Source: Hirundichthys speculiger
Taxonomy: Eukaryota; Chordata; Actinopteri; Beloniformes; Exocoetidae
NCBI GenBank assembly: GCA_018398805.1
Contig: JAGFBZ010000708.1
Coordinates: 682,001-746,000, forward strand
DNA: 64,000 nucleotides
Reading direction: 5' to 3'
Shown here: one piece after another, positions 23,402 to 32,889 of the stretch
Layout of the letters: each line of letters opens with the position of its first letter
How positions within the stretch are numbered: position 1 is the first letter of the stretch
Notes under the pieces: generated by a model
Seen by the model: the letters and a program-made list of their open reading frames with translations, nothing else
The model's database searches: none
Told to the model about the DNA's origin: nothing
Program-made: the position numbers and the translations under genes

Positions 23402-23567
23402 TTTTAATTTAATGGGTATAGAGGATGTTACCAGAGACTTTGATGTTATACTCATGCGTAATGTAACGAGGAAGCCTGCCCCCACCCCACCCCCTCAGTC
23501 TGCGGTAAAATTGTCAAGCATTGACCAGTCCGCGATTACAAAAAGATTGGGGACCACTGATGTAAAG

Positions 23568-24604
23568 TAACAAACACTGTCATGTATCGAAAACCTGCAT
23601 GAAGGTTGATTATTGAATTAGGTCTGTCTGTAATTTACAGAAAAACTCATAATCTGTATGCAGTTAAATGTAAAACTGCCTCAACGAGGCTTTCCTTTGC
23701 TTACAGACAATCATTCATTCATAAATTTTCAACCCTCCCTTTTCTTTACCCTCTGTGTCTCGTCTGGTTCAGAGTTGTGCAATGACAGTAGGGTTGCTAC
23801 ATCAGAGCTCAGTAGCTACCTTAAATTAAAAAAAAAAGCTGTCCAGTCACAATAAGTGGAAAATTGTTACTGCCAGAAAAAAACAAAAAAAAAAAACAGA
23901 AGGCATGATACCCAAATTAAAAATCCTTGATATAAACTATGAAACTTTTATTTTTGACAGGTTCTTTGTTTTTCTGGCAGACATCAGCTTCCATAGAATT
24001 CGGTATCCAAATTAAATGCAAGGTAATTTACTGAAGTTTATAATAAAACTTGATCATTATTATGTTGATAAATTGTTATTAAATATATATTTTTATATTT
24101 AGTTCAGGCCACAATTGTCCAAGACAAATGATTACTCATAACCCTTATCTGCATGAAGCATATCCAGAGCAATATCAAAAAGTGTATGAATCAAGCATGA
24201 TGCCATGGATCTAAAGATACTGAATTTCAGATGGGGGATTTGAGAAATGGAGGATTGGGGGTGTCATGTTTCACAAATATATACAAGTATTTTTTTCAGA
24301 TATTCCAAATTTTAATTTAAAAACGCATTACTGTGTTAATATTTAAACCTGAGATTCAAATTTTTTGTTGTTTCTTTTCATTGTAGAAAAGATATTGTGG
24401 GCCTAGCATAAATTCTTGCCTCGATTCAGACTAGACATGAACTAAATCAGGTTAGGAATTACAATAAAAGTTTCCACAATACAAACATTTGGACACTCAC
24501 GTAGCCTAAAGTTTAAAAACTGTAAACACTATAAATTTGGGTCCTATTACATAAACCTTTTGGTGTGCACTAGGTTTGCGATGGACAAAGTCACGATGTC
24601 AACG
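23568..24604. other. Unassigned; may hold the lrrc3b 3' untranslated region
   Basis: No repeat family or frame is recognised. Being directly downstream of lrrc3b it probably includes its 3' untranslated sequence. One AATAAA on the minus strand lies near 23946-23951, weak evidence for a polyadenylation site. Confidence 0.35.
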
Positions 24605-24607
24605 CTC

Positions 24608-25390
24608 TCAGACAACAGTACTGATATCATCAGACTCATCGGGTTTCTTGGGCTTGCTCGGGAGAGACTTGAGGTACTCTAGGTGGCGTCGGGCATCTTC
24701 CTGATTCTGTCGAACATAGTACACCACATACGAAATGACCATCGCAAACCAACCAAACATCGTCACCAGCATCGCATAGTCTGTGGTCCTTTTTGCCAGG
24801 TTGCACAGGTCAGTGTCCACAGCCAAAAAGGGTCTTCCTTCCTGATCAAGAAGCTCTGAGCTCCTGCAGAGAACCCTGGCTGCGGCCTCGTGGTTGTGGG
24901 CCATCCCGCCGATGGCCTGCTGGAGGGCACAGTCACAATGCCAGGGATTATCGTCCACAATGACGCGAGACTTTAGCCGAGCAAAAGCATCCTTGTGAAC
25001 GCTAGTGATGCGGTTGTGAGAAAGGTCAAGCACTTGTAGCGTCGCCTCTATGCCACTGAAGGCCCCTTCACCTAACGTTTCCACTGCGTTGTAAGAAAGG
25101 TTCAGCTCTCTCAAAAGCTTGAGTCCACGGAAGGCTTGATCTGGAACAGCTCCTATCTGGTTGTGGTCCAATCTCAGCAGGACAGTGTCAACTGGGAGGC
25201 TGGGGGGAATCTCTTTGAGGCGGGACTGGCTGCAGGTAACGTTGAGGCCATGGAGATGGGGGTCGCGTTGGCAGCTGCAGCCCTTTGGACACATGCTGGC
25301 CGAGGGGAAGCACAGGGCCATGAGGACAAGGCTCTGAAGGAGTAGGCACATGGGGATGGAGCGAGACAGCCACAGGTCCAGTAGAGTCAT
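24608..25390 (-). CDS. lrrc3b: Leucine-rich repeat-containing protein 3B
   Basis: This is a complete 260-residue type I membrane protein in one exon, about the length I recall for vertebrate LRRC3B. A hydrophobic signal peptide (about 1-33) precedes an LRRNT cap with Cys34, 38, 40 and 53. Three leucine-rich repeats start near 69, 93 and 118 (LRELNLSYN, LQVLDLSHN). The LRRCT cap begins NPWHCDC, with Cys152, 154, 175 and 196. One membrane span (about 205-226, YAMLVTMFGWFAMVISYVVY) leads to a short basic tail. NVT at 50 and NLS at 97 are possible glycosylation sites. The end, STVV, fits a class I PDZ ligand. The span and tail match the LRRC3B I remember almost residue for residue. The ATG has A at -3. 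The molecular role is poorly defined; human LRRC3B is described as a candidate tumour suppressor. No neighbouring host gene is seen. Confidence 0.95.
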   Translation of the reverse strand: MTLLDLWLSRSIPMCLLLQSLVLMALCFPSASMCPKGCSCQRDPHLHGLNVTCSQSRLKEIPPSLPVDTVLLRLDHNQIGAVPDQAFRGLKLLRELNLSYNAVETLGEGAFSGIEATLQVLDLSHNRITSVHKDAFARLKSRVIVDDNPWHCDCALQQAIGGMAHNHEAAARVLCRSSELLDQEGRPFLAVDTDLCNLAKRTTDYAMLVTMFGWFAMVISYVVYYVRQNQEDARRHLEYLKSLPSKPKKPDESDDISTVV

Positions 25391-25536
25391 TGTGACCGGC
25401 TGTCAACAGCATGCCTCCGAGGGCCACAAAACCGCCGCTGATGCCTTAGACACATCGCATAGTGACAGCTGCTCCTCACAATGCAGCCGTTGCAAATACC
25501 AGTGTGTAAACACACATCATCATGCTGTGTGGTGGC
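25391..25536 (-). promoter_or_regulatory. lrrc3b: lrrc3b 5' untranslated part of the coding exon
   Basis: On the minus strand a pyrimidine-rich tract ending TTTATCTCGTTTCAG meets GCC at 25536. It is a strong splice acceptor 146 bases before the ATG. This fits the vertebrate arrangement, where the LRRC3B coding exon follows one or more untranslated exons. Upstream ATG codons (ATGATGATG-type, about 25515) would form short upstream frames. The first exon and promoter are not identified. Confidence 0.6.
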
Positions 25537-26222
25537 CTGAAACGAGATAAAACACAAAATCAGGGTTGATATCCATCCATCCTTCATTGTGTAGCGATTT
25601 TTCTCATATGCTTATTTGCAAATGTGGACAGTTACATTGGCAAGAGGAAGTATCAAAATCCTAAAGAATTCACATTTTTTTCTTTTTTGCAATAGTCACA
25701 ATATGTTTTGAAACTATTAACACAAACTATTATAATTTATGCAGTTATACAATTTCTCGCAACTTTATTGAATACACCCAATAACCTAGAACCTAGAATA
25801 CAGTTAATGAAATTAATTTAGAGGTGTGATTTGGAGCTTTTTCATGCTCCTCTGTACTTGATCTGAGTCAGGCTGGAAAGTAGGGATGCGCGATAACTGA
25901 TTTTCAAAACCGATACCAATAACCAATAACTTTCAGCTCCTAAAGGCCGATACCGATAACCGATAGCACACACAGATACCTAAGATCATTACATCAATAC
26001 TATAAACAAAATCAAAAACAGTTTTGACTCTTTAAATGAACAGATATTTATTTTTTTCCCAATGAATAATTATTGGCAAGCCTCTCAAATATTTTCATTA
26101 AGCTATCAAACAAACCTATTGATATCTCACATCAACTTAAATAAGGTGCGGGGAGGGGAGCGGACCGGACACTTGCTGCTGGCTTGCCCGCGTTAGCTCA
26201 CGTTAGCTCGCATTAGCTCACG

Positions 26223-26429
26223 TTAGCACGATTTCAAAACTCCATGAAAGTGATGCTTATGTTTCAGGTGGCTGATCGGGTTTGACGTAGTAAAGCTTGT
26301 GCTTTTTTCCCTCATTCGCTTGGAGCATTTGTGACAAATAACCAGCGAACTATCTTCTTCTGAAACTCGAATGAAGTTCCACGCAGTCGCCTCCATGTTT
26401 TTTATTTTCATCAGCGCACTTTGCTGCAT
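26223..26429 (-). pseudogene. BED-type zinc finger remnant of a hAT transposase
   Basis: The 68-codon frame contains AWNFIRVSEEDSSLVICHKC then SNPISHLKHKH. The spacing Trp-x2-Phe, Cys-x2-Cys, then His-x4/5-His fits the BED finger (VWxxF, CxxC, TSNLxxHLxxxH). The same motif with an added stop is at about 58361-58480, and a decayed one is at 33150-33310. No catalytic domain accompanies it. Confidence 0.75.
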
Positions 26430-26447
26430 TCAAGGTGTAATGTAAAT

Positions 26448-26531
26448 CAATTCAAATCAAATATACTTTATTGATCACCCAAGGGGCAAATTGAAGTTTC
26501 AAGTAAACCAGTTGCTGCAGTCTGGTGTACT
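26448..26531 (-). mobile_element. 84-bp retroposon A 3' end
   Basis: It matches the AT-rich end of retroposon A (tactttattgatc, then aagg, then 'tctggtgtactt'). It is bounded by TAAAT at 26443-26447 and 26532-26536. The related hAT copy at 58270-58320 lacks it and gives the empty site. This is a heavily 5'-truncated retroposition. Confidence 0.75.
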
Positions 26532-27591
26532 TAAATTCCTCTGTTCCCTCGTTTGCTAGTTGTTCTGTCGGCCTTATCTATTTTTTCTATTGTTTATGTG
26601 TAACATGTGGGAAAATACTGCGAATATATTTTAAAGTCAGCAACTACCAAAATGATGACCGAGTTAACAAGTTGTTTTCTGGCATGAGGGGGTATTCTTG
26701 ATTTTCCTTACTGAGAAATCGTTTTTCTGATTATGCCGACGTAACTTGAACATAACATTCACTGCCGGTCATTCAAGGCTCAGAGGGAGCAAGGCACAGC
26801 CGTGTTGACAAAAATATATATGTTATCGGGCTATTCGTCATGATATTGGACTTATCGAGATGACATCATAATTTCCTGTTATCGGCTGTGCCGTGCCGTG
26901 CCGATAATTATGGACCCGATAACTATTGGGCCCATAATTATTGTGCACCCATACTGGAAAGGGATACAAAATCACCTCAAAGTGTTTCGGCATCAATCAG
27001 TCCCCAGTCTGACAAACTGTTCATAGCTGGAGACAGTTTGATACTGCAAGTACTTGGCAAACATGGCACAGCTAACCAACATCAAGATGTCAATTAAGTG
27101 GTGATGTATGATGGGAACAACACTATGATTTGGGCTTTCTTCACCACCTCAGAAAAAGAACCATTCTCCATCCCTGAGAGGAAAATGGATTTCCAAGTTG
27201 GGTAGCCGTCCACCAGCTGAAGCTTAGAACGAGTTGCGTAAATCAGCAGGACAATGACACTAACATGGACGTAAATTCACCACAAAATGGCTTCACAAAA
27301 AGAAAATCCACCATCTCAAATGGTTCAGTGAGAACCCGAACTGTAACCCCACAGAGATGCTGTGGAATGACTTCAAGAGAGCCATTCACGTATATTTTCC
27401 TACTAAAACCCTGAGAAAATAAACTTCATTTTTGTGTTTTTCTTCATTTAAACTGATAATACTTCCATATGTTGAGCATCAATCAATTACCAGATGATTA
27501 AAATTCGAGTCCAAGTACTCCTGGAAAAGGGAGCCAAGAAACTCAGTCAACACTGTATTTTGAATCATTTTGTAGTCGTAATAACAAAATA

Positions 27592-28222
27592 CAGTGATCC
27601 CTCGCCGATTCGTGCTTTAAGTTCCGCAGTTTGAGTTATTTGCAGATTTTTCAGAAATATATAAAATAATAAAAAATCACGGAAACATCACAGCGAAGAA
27701 ATGTTGTGAGCCAGCCTGGCCCCTTTAAGAAGGTGGCTTTATGGGTAATGATGTGGCCTTACGGCAGAAGAAAACAGGGTTAGATGAAAAGTGTAGTGAG
27801 CATCAACAGCAGCCCAGCGTGTATAGATTTACATTCTCTGTTAACCGACAGGAGCCCAACAATACAACCTGTGTGATGTTACAAGTTCCTGCAGTGCCAG
27901 AATAAAGTGCTCGTTCCATGCAGAGAAAACCAGACTTTTTCCTATGTTGTTGTTAGCGTGTTAGCCGCTAATTACGAGCTAAAAATAGTACAATACCAGC
28001 GGTTTCTTTACTACGGTTCAGAGACCAGAGGCTGTGAAGGAAACAGAAAGACCACAGTTGAGCCTTTGTCTTGTTTCGTTTCAGTGTCTTGCTACTTTTT
28101 TTGCAGCTAAACACATTTTAAAGTCATTATTTAGGCTCGGGGGCTCCGGCTCCAGTTCGCAGATTTTGATTTTCGCGGGGGGGCGCCGGTCCCCATTAAC
28201 CGCAAAAAATAAGGGATAACTG
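27592..28222 (+). mobile_element. pogo/Tigger-like MITE copy 1
   Basis: The ends CAGTGATCCCTCG and (inverted) CAGTTATCCCTTA lie between TA dinucleotides (27590-27591 and 28223-28224), as for Tc1/mariner/pogo elements. A second copy sits in opposite orientation at 29625-30299. It holds a 67-codon frame that is also open in copy 2. No DDE transposase is visible. Confidence 0.7.
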
Positions 28223-28255
28223 TATGCTATTTTCAGCCCATGTAAAGGGTTCAAA

Positions 28256-29090
28256 TCAAATTAAATCAAACTTTATTTATATAGCACTTTTCATGCATAT
28301 AAAATGCAACACAAAGTGATTGACAAAATAAAATAAAACATAAAACAGGAACACAACAAATAAAAACCCGTCCCTCTCATGCTCACACACAAAGCACACA
28401 CACACAGCAGAAAGTAAAAAGTTCAGTAACATGGCAGGGTACTGAGGATCCAGGTGAGGAGGAACCACCTATGGAAGCCCATCCACCCTGAGAGGTGCCA
28501 CAGCCTGCAACCACAGGGGGCGCCATCCCAGGGACCACCTCAACCCGGATAGACCAGGGTAGGATCTGCACCCCCCCCCACACCCCCACGGGTAGACCAG
28601 ACACACCTCCCAGTGTGGAGGGCCCCCATGAGGAAACACTTGAGCTGAAAACTAAAAGATTAGAAGACTAAAACAGGAAAAAACTGATAATAGATACAGT
28701 AATGATAAAACGTATAAAAATGTGAAAAATTGGAGATGTAAAAACTATATATTTTTTTAAAATAGAATTTAAAGATTTAATGGTAATACAATGCAAAAAG
28801 ACTCAAAAGTAAATTAAATCATTAAAATCCTTACAGATTAAGAACATAAAACAAGAGAGTAAAAGAGATCAGGTAAAAGCCTAATTAAAAAAGGTGACTC
28901 AATAAATAGGATAAAGATAGAATAAAATAGAAGCTAAAATACTAAGAGATTAATCAATTAAAAGCCAGACTAAATAGGTGGGTCTTGAGCTGCTTTTTAA
29001 AAGCATCAACAGTCTCTGCAGCCCTGAGGCTCTGCAGCAGGCTGCTCCACAGTCGGGGACCAGAGTAACTAAAAGCTGCTTCCGAGGGTT
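28256..29090 (-). mobile_element. LINE 3' region, inverted
   Basis: It starts 'tcaaactttatttatatagc' and continues through 'aaatgcaacacaaagtgat', a widespread teleost LINE 3' tail read backwards. It ends near 'ctctgcagcaggctgctcc' and 'ctaaaagctgcttcc', sequence of the same family. It has no catalytic motif. Confidence 0.6.
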
Positions 29091-29600
29091 TTTACCTCCA
29101 CCATGGAGGTTATGTTCTTGCCGGCGTCTGTCTGTCTGTGTTCAAGATAACTCAAAGTTATGGATGGATTTTGGTGAAATTTTCAGCAGTTGTCTGAAAT
29201 GTGAAAAGGAAGAACTGATTTTATTTTGGACTGGTGAGTGGTCTAAAGCGCCAGACCCCAGGACTGTCTGTCTCCTTCCTGGTCATTGTTCTGGTGCCGT
29301 TGCTTCTTTATAAATCCTCCCCTCAAAAGTTCTCTTCAGACGCAGGGAAATTCACAAGGTAGCTGAATGTACTGTCAGAAGTAGATAGTCTTCCCCAAGG
29401 CTAACGATTGTAACGACGTACATGAGTGTGGACAGCATTTGATACAAACAGGTCAGACTGAAGGAGAGAAGAGCTGCTAAGAGGTGCTGCTAAAGTGTCA
29501 AAAAACAAAAAAAGATCCGGAAGAAATCCTGATTTCTGGATCACTTTCAGATTTTTGATAATTTTTGCTAATTTAGAGGTCTGCGTGCTTTTGAGTTTTC
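29091..29600 (+). mobile_element. Family B copy 4, split by a SINE-like insert
   Basis: The left part 29091-29233 starts TTACCTCCACCATGGAGG. The right part 29515-29600 contains 'atccggaagaaatcctg' and ends TTTTCTAGTTT. The middle of the family is deleted as well as interrupted. Confidence 0.65.
29234..29514 (+). mobile_element. tRNA-Leu-like SINE or tRNA pseudogene insert
   Basis: The first ~45 bases (GGTGAGTGGTCTAAAGCGCC, then AGAC) resemble the D-arm and anticodon-stem half of vertebrate tRNA-Leu, including the A box. The expected T-arm (GGTTCGAATCC) is decayed. The insert ends in an A-rich stretch (aaaaaacaaaaaaa), as retroposed SINEs do. It is not a functional tRNA. Confidence 0.45.
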
Positions 29601-29624
29601 TAGTTTAATTCTATTTTCAATATA

Positions 29625-30299
29625 CAGTGATTCCTTATTTTTCACAGTTAAAAATCAAAATCCACGAACTGGAGCCAGAGCCCCCGAGCCTCAATAATGT
29701 GTTTAAAATATGTTTAAAAACCCTAAAAAAGTAGCAAGGCACTGCAGTGAAACAAGACAAAGGCTCAACTGTGGTCTTTCTGTTACCTTCACAGCCTCTG
29801 GTCTCTGAACCGTAGTAAAGAAACTGCTGGTATTGTGCTAGTTTTAGCTCGTAATTATTGGGTAACACGCTAACAACAACGAAAGAAACAGTCTGGTTTT
29901 CTCTGCATGGAACGAGCACTTTATTCTGACACTGCAGGAACTTGTAACATCACACAGGTTGTATTGTTGGGCTCCTGTCGGTTAACAGAGAATGTAAATC
30001 TATACACGCTGGGCTGCTGTTGATGCTCACTACACTTTTCATCTAACCCCGTTTTCGTTCTGCCGTCCCACGACACACACACTCCATTACCCATAAGGCC
30101 ACATCATTACCCATAAGGCTACCTTCTTAAAGGGGCCAGGCTGGCTCACAACATTTCTTCGCTGTGAGAGAACGCGCACAACATCCTGTGATGTTTCCGT
30201 GATTTTTTTCTTGATTTTTTATTATATTATATATTTCTGAAAAATCCGCGAATAACTAAAACTGCGGAACTTAAAGCGCGAATTGGGGAGGGATCACTG
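29625..30299 (-). mobile_element. pogo/Tigger-like MITE copy 2
   Basis: It is the inverted counterpart of 27592-28222, between TA dinucleotides (29623-29624 and 30300-30301), with right terminus GAGGGATCACTG. It is about 45 bases longer than copy 1. The minus-strand frame 29635-29919 (94 codons) aligns with the copy 1 frame through GSETRGCEGNRKTTVEPLSC. Confidence 0.7.
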
Positions 30300-30301
30300 T
30301 A

Positions 30302-30836
30302 GTGCCACATCACAATAGAAGTCATTTAAAGTTACCTTTCCTATAGAACAGGTCTATATCTTGTTCTTTTGTGAAACAAACTAAGCCTCATTAAGCCTGT
30401 TATCCATCTTATTTAAACAGCATGTCGTTTTTTTGTCACTATATGGTGGCAAGTTTACAGTTCTTCTCAGTTGTCTGTAGGAGGAGTTCCACCATCATGC
30501 ACACAAACACGCGTGCATGCACGCTACCACCAGCGGACAGAGAGCAGGCGTTGGGAAACATGCCACGTCAACCACCTGAAAAGCAGACTAAAATATCAGC
30601 ATTTTTTTTTTTAAACGCTCGCAGGGTGGTGAAAATGGCAACAGTCTTTCTCCTGCGAGTAGCAGCTGGAGCAGCTCTCCTGCTCTGGGCCCAGAACAGA
30701 AAAGAGCCCAAGTGCTGCACGCTTTGATTGACTCTTGTCATCAAAAGAAATAGATGAGCACAATGATTTAAGTGTTTGTGTTGGTGTCCACCTCACAGAC
30801 ACAGTGGGAGAAAAACTTTAGGCCTCCAAAGGCTAA
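30302..30836. other. No recognisable feature
   Basis: A 101-codon plus-strand frame (30422-30727) ends in a hydrophobic segment but has no recognised domain. No repeat family is seen. Confidence 0.4.
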
Positions 30837-31562
30837 GGGCCCGATCTTCCGCCAGATCTGCTAAAGCCGCTATTAAGGGATAGCGGGTAGCGAGAAGGGC
30901 GTTCCACCTCCCTAAACCCGCTATCGCACCTGCGCTACCCCTACATTATGTATAGGAGTGGTTAGGGCGTTCACCTGTTAAACCAATCAGTGCGTCAGTA
31001 GCCATTACCTTTAAGAGCAGGTTGAGCTACCCGCTAACTGCTATGGAGCGTCTTTTCATCCAGATCAGAGCAGCTCTCATGTAAAAATATTTTTACACAG
31101 ACAATTCCTATCAGCTACCTGAAAATCCCAGATAGTCAGTGCGCTCCCAGTAAACACGCTCTGGTCGTCTGTGGTTTAACTGGTGATCAAGCCGTTTAAG
31201 ACGATCTCTGCTATTTTCTCAGGGGTTCAACTGAGGCCAAATCACACTTTTTATACAAGAGTTAATTCAAGAGGTAGAGGCCATCTGTGCAGCCATCTGG
31301 ATGCACATTGATGCCATTTTACGCGCCAACATGCGGGTTGCGGGTAGCTACCCGCTACCGACAATTTTGCAAGATATAGTGTTTGCGCAAAGGGCAAAAG
31401 ACACGCCCATTGCCACACCTACAATGTGAGTGAGGGAGTCAGCATAACAGGTAGCGGCTTTAGGGAGCGGAAGATTGCATTAGCAATTAGCCGAGGTTCC
31501 TAAACCCACAACTTGCGGGTAGCGGTTAGTGGGTAGCGGCTAGCGGGAAGTGTACGATCGGG
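30837..31562 (+). mobile_element. Family E, most complete copy (726 bp)
   Basis: The ends GGGCCCGATCTTCC and (inverted) CCCGATCGTACACTTCC share CCCGATC. Both subterminal regions are filled with GCGGGTAGCGG/CCGCTACCCGC words, so the two ends can pair over a long imperfect stretch. Other copies: 5536, 11514, 15126, 39724. A TAA before the left end hints at a PIF/Harbinger-type 3-bp target, but the right side (TGC/TAT) does not confirm it. Confidence 0.7.
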
Positions 31563-31976
31563 TGCTATTTGATTGTGGTTTGTGTAAAAGCAGAGGTCAA
31601 CAAGACTATAAAAATGCTCAGTCTTGAGATCAAGTGAATCAGCTGGTAGTCTGCAGCTTTACTTCTGATATGGTGGTCCCTGTGAAGGGTTTATACTGAT
31701 TAACGAGCTTTGTGATCACATTCCCCACCTGCGATCATTTCATTAAGGTACACACGTTCTTTAGACAAAATCCAAGTTTTACAGTGTTCATGAATCCGAA
31801 GCAGCATCTTAGTAAGGAAGTGATTTATTTAGCAAATCTGCTCTCAGATTTACAAAGATTTCATGAATGAGACACACTAACTGAGCACTTTGTACCTAAA
31901 TACTTCTTGAAAAGGTTTGTGCATTTTTAGCTAGTTCGTGAACAAAGCTCAAGTGGCTCAGAGCTGTCGTTTACAC

Positions 31977-32468
31977 CAGTCGTCTCCAACCTTTTTCTCT
32001 CCACAGACCGGTTTAATGTCAGGCAGTATTTTCACAGACCAGTCAGTAAAATGTGCGGCAGATAAATACAACAAAATAAAATGATAAAACCGGCATAAAA
32101 ACAGTGGTATTTTCTATATGTTTTTATGCAAATCCACTGTCTATTGACATGCAACTTTATTAGTAGTGTCCTCGTAACATCGCACCAATATCAGAACATC
32201 GGTAACATCTTCTGGAAAGACATTTTCCAAAGACGTTTATTTTTTTACTCATTTTGCCAGCTTGGAGGTTTAAACGTATCACGTGACCCAGACACGGGTC
32301 TTGAAGTCTTGTCATGTGTCAAAAGTAAGCCATGGACGGATGTAATGGAGAGAATCTGGTCAATTTTTAAAAATAAAAAACAGCATTTAGACTCAAACAG
32401 TTAAATCAAATGGTAATAATGGAAGTTGTTTGTTTTTTTCTAACCCTAACCCAGGCCGGGGATCACTA
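31977..32468. mobile_element. hAT-type MITE, 492 bp
   Basis: Flanking GTTTACAC (31969-31976) and ATTTACAC (32469-32476) agree at 7 of 8. The ends CAGTCGTCTCCAACC and (inverted) TAGTGATCCCCGGCC are diverged forms of the CAGTGGTCCCCAACC end seen at 20853. Inside is a small CTAACCCTAACCC run (about 32440), too short to be telomeric. Confidence 0.7.
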
Positions 32469-32479
32469 ATTTACACCAT

Positions 32480-32775
32480 GATTGAGATTTCTTTCTTTAC
32501 CCAGCTGGTCTTCAGCAGGATGGTCCCCCCATATGATCCAGGTCCTGCTCAAGGTTTCTTCCTGTTAAAGTGGAGTTTTTCCTTGACACTGTTTGGCTTA
32601 AAGGATTTTTTTTTCTCCCACTGTGGGTGGTGTTTATCTGCCATTACCTTTGATTTGGATTTAATATTGTAATTTTAGTTAACGATATTTGCTCAGGGGT
32701 CATGATCTGGGTCTCTGTGAAGCACCTAGAGATGATTGGCATTGGAACAGACTATAAAAATTGAATTGAATTGAA
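32480..32775 (+). mobile_element. L2-like LINE 3' tail
   Basis: A typical teleost LINE 3' region: 'tgatccaggtcctgctcaag', 'cttcctgttaaagtggag', 'aagcacctagagatgattgg', then tandem ATTGA words at the end. Two sister copies are at 36880-37155 and 44166-44430. No coding part is attached. Confidence 0.7.
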
Positions 32776-32889
32776 TGATTCAGTCTCCTGTCAGTATGGT
32801 GAATGAAGAGATGGCCTTGCATTTGCACAAAATGACAGCGAAGTTAAACATAAAAGATATATATCAGATATATCAAATGCAATTAAACT

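Larger units (their letters stand above)
20853..23559 (+). mobile_element. hAT transposon with nested insertions
   Basis: The left end CAGTGGTCCCCAAC (20853) and right end, read inward, CAGTGGTCCCCAATC (23559) form the inverted repeat. Flanks CTCCAAAG and ATGTAAAG agree at 5 of 8. Only about 320 bases of the element itself remain on the left and about 160 on the right. Between them lie family C (21174-22257) and family B (22345-23401), and inside B another hAT (22545-23377). Confidence 0.75.
25881..26953 (-). mobile_element. BED-finger hAT element, exact 8-bp duplication
   Basis: CTGGAAAG flanks it at 25873-25880 and 26954-26961. The ends TAGGGATGCGCGATAA and (inverted) TATGGGTGCACAATAA form the inverted repeat. 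Just inside are many CGATAACC/CGATAATT words. Compared with the copy at 57897-60516 it has an internal deletion near 26140. It carries a BED zinc finger remnant and an 84-bp retroposon piece. Confidence 0.85.
25790..27410 (+). pseudogene. Tc1/mariner copy split by a hAT element
   Basis: Left of the hAT, the text ends DLSQAGK. Right of it, it resumes GYKITSK, giving the helix-turn-helix style QAGKGYKxIxK junction of Tc1 transposases. Further right are LGKHGTANQHQDVN (family: FGKHGTAYVW), QQDNDTNMDV (family: QQDNDPKHT) and NPTEMLWNDFKRAIH (family: NPIENLWxDLKRAVH). Stops and frameshifts separate these blocks. The insertion at 25881-26953 gives CTGGAAAG on both sides. Confidence 0.7.

Noticed and set aside
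29234..29310. Functional tRNA-Leu gene
   Set aside because: The T-arm and acceptor pairing are not preserved, so only the 5' half is tRNA-like.
30422..30727. Small membrane protein gene
   Set aside because: A hydrophobic C-terminal stretch alone is weak evidence. There is no homologue that I recognise and no transcript signal.
32436..32456. Interstitial telomere repeat
   Set aside because: Only two CTAACCC units, which is expected by chance and within a MITE end.
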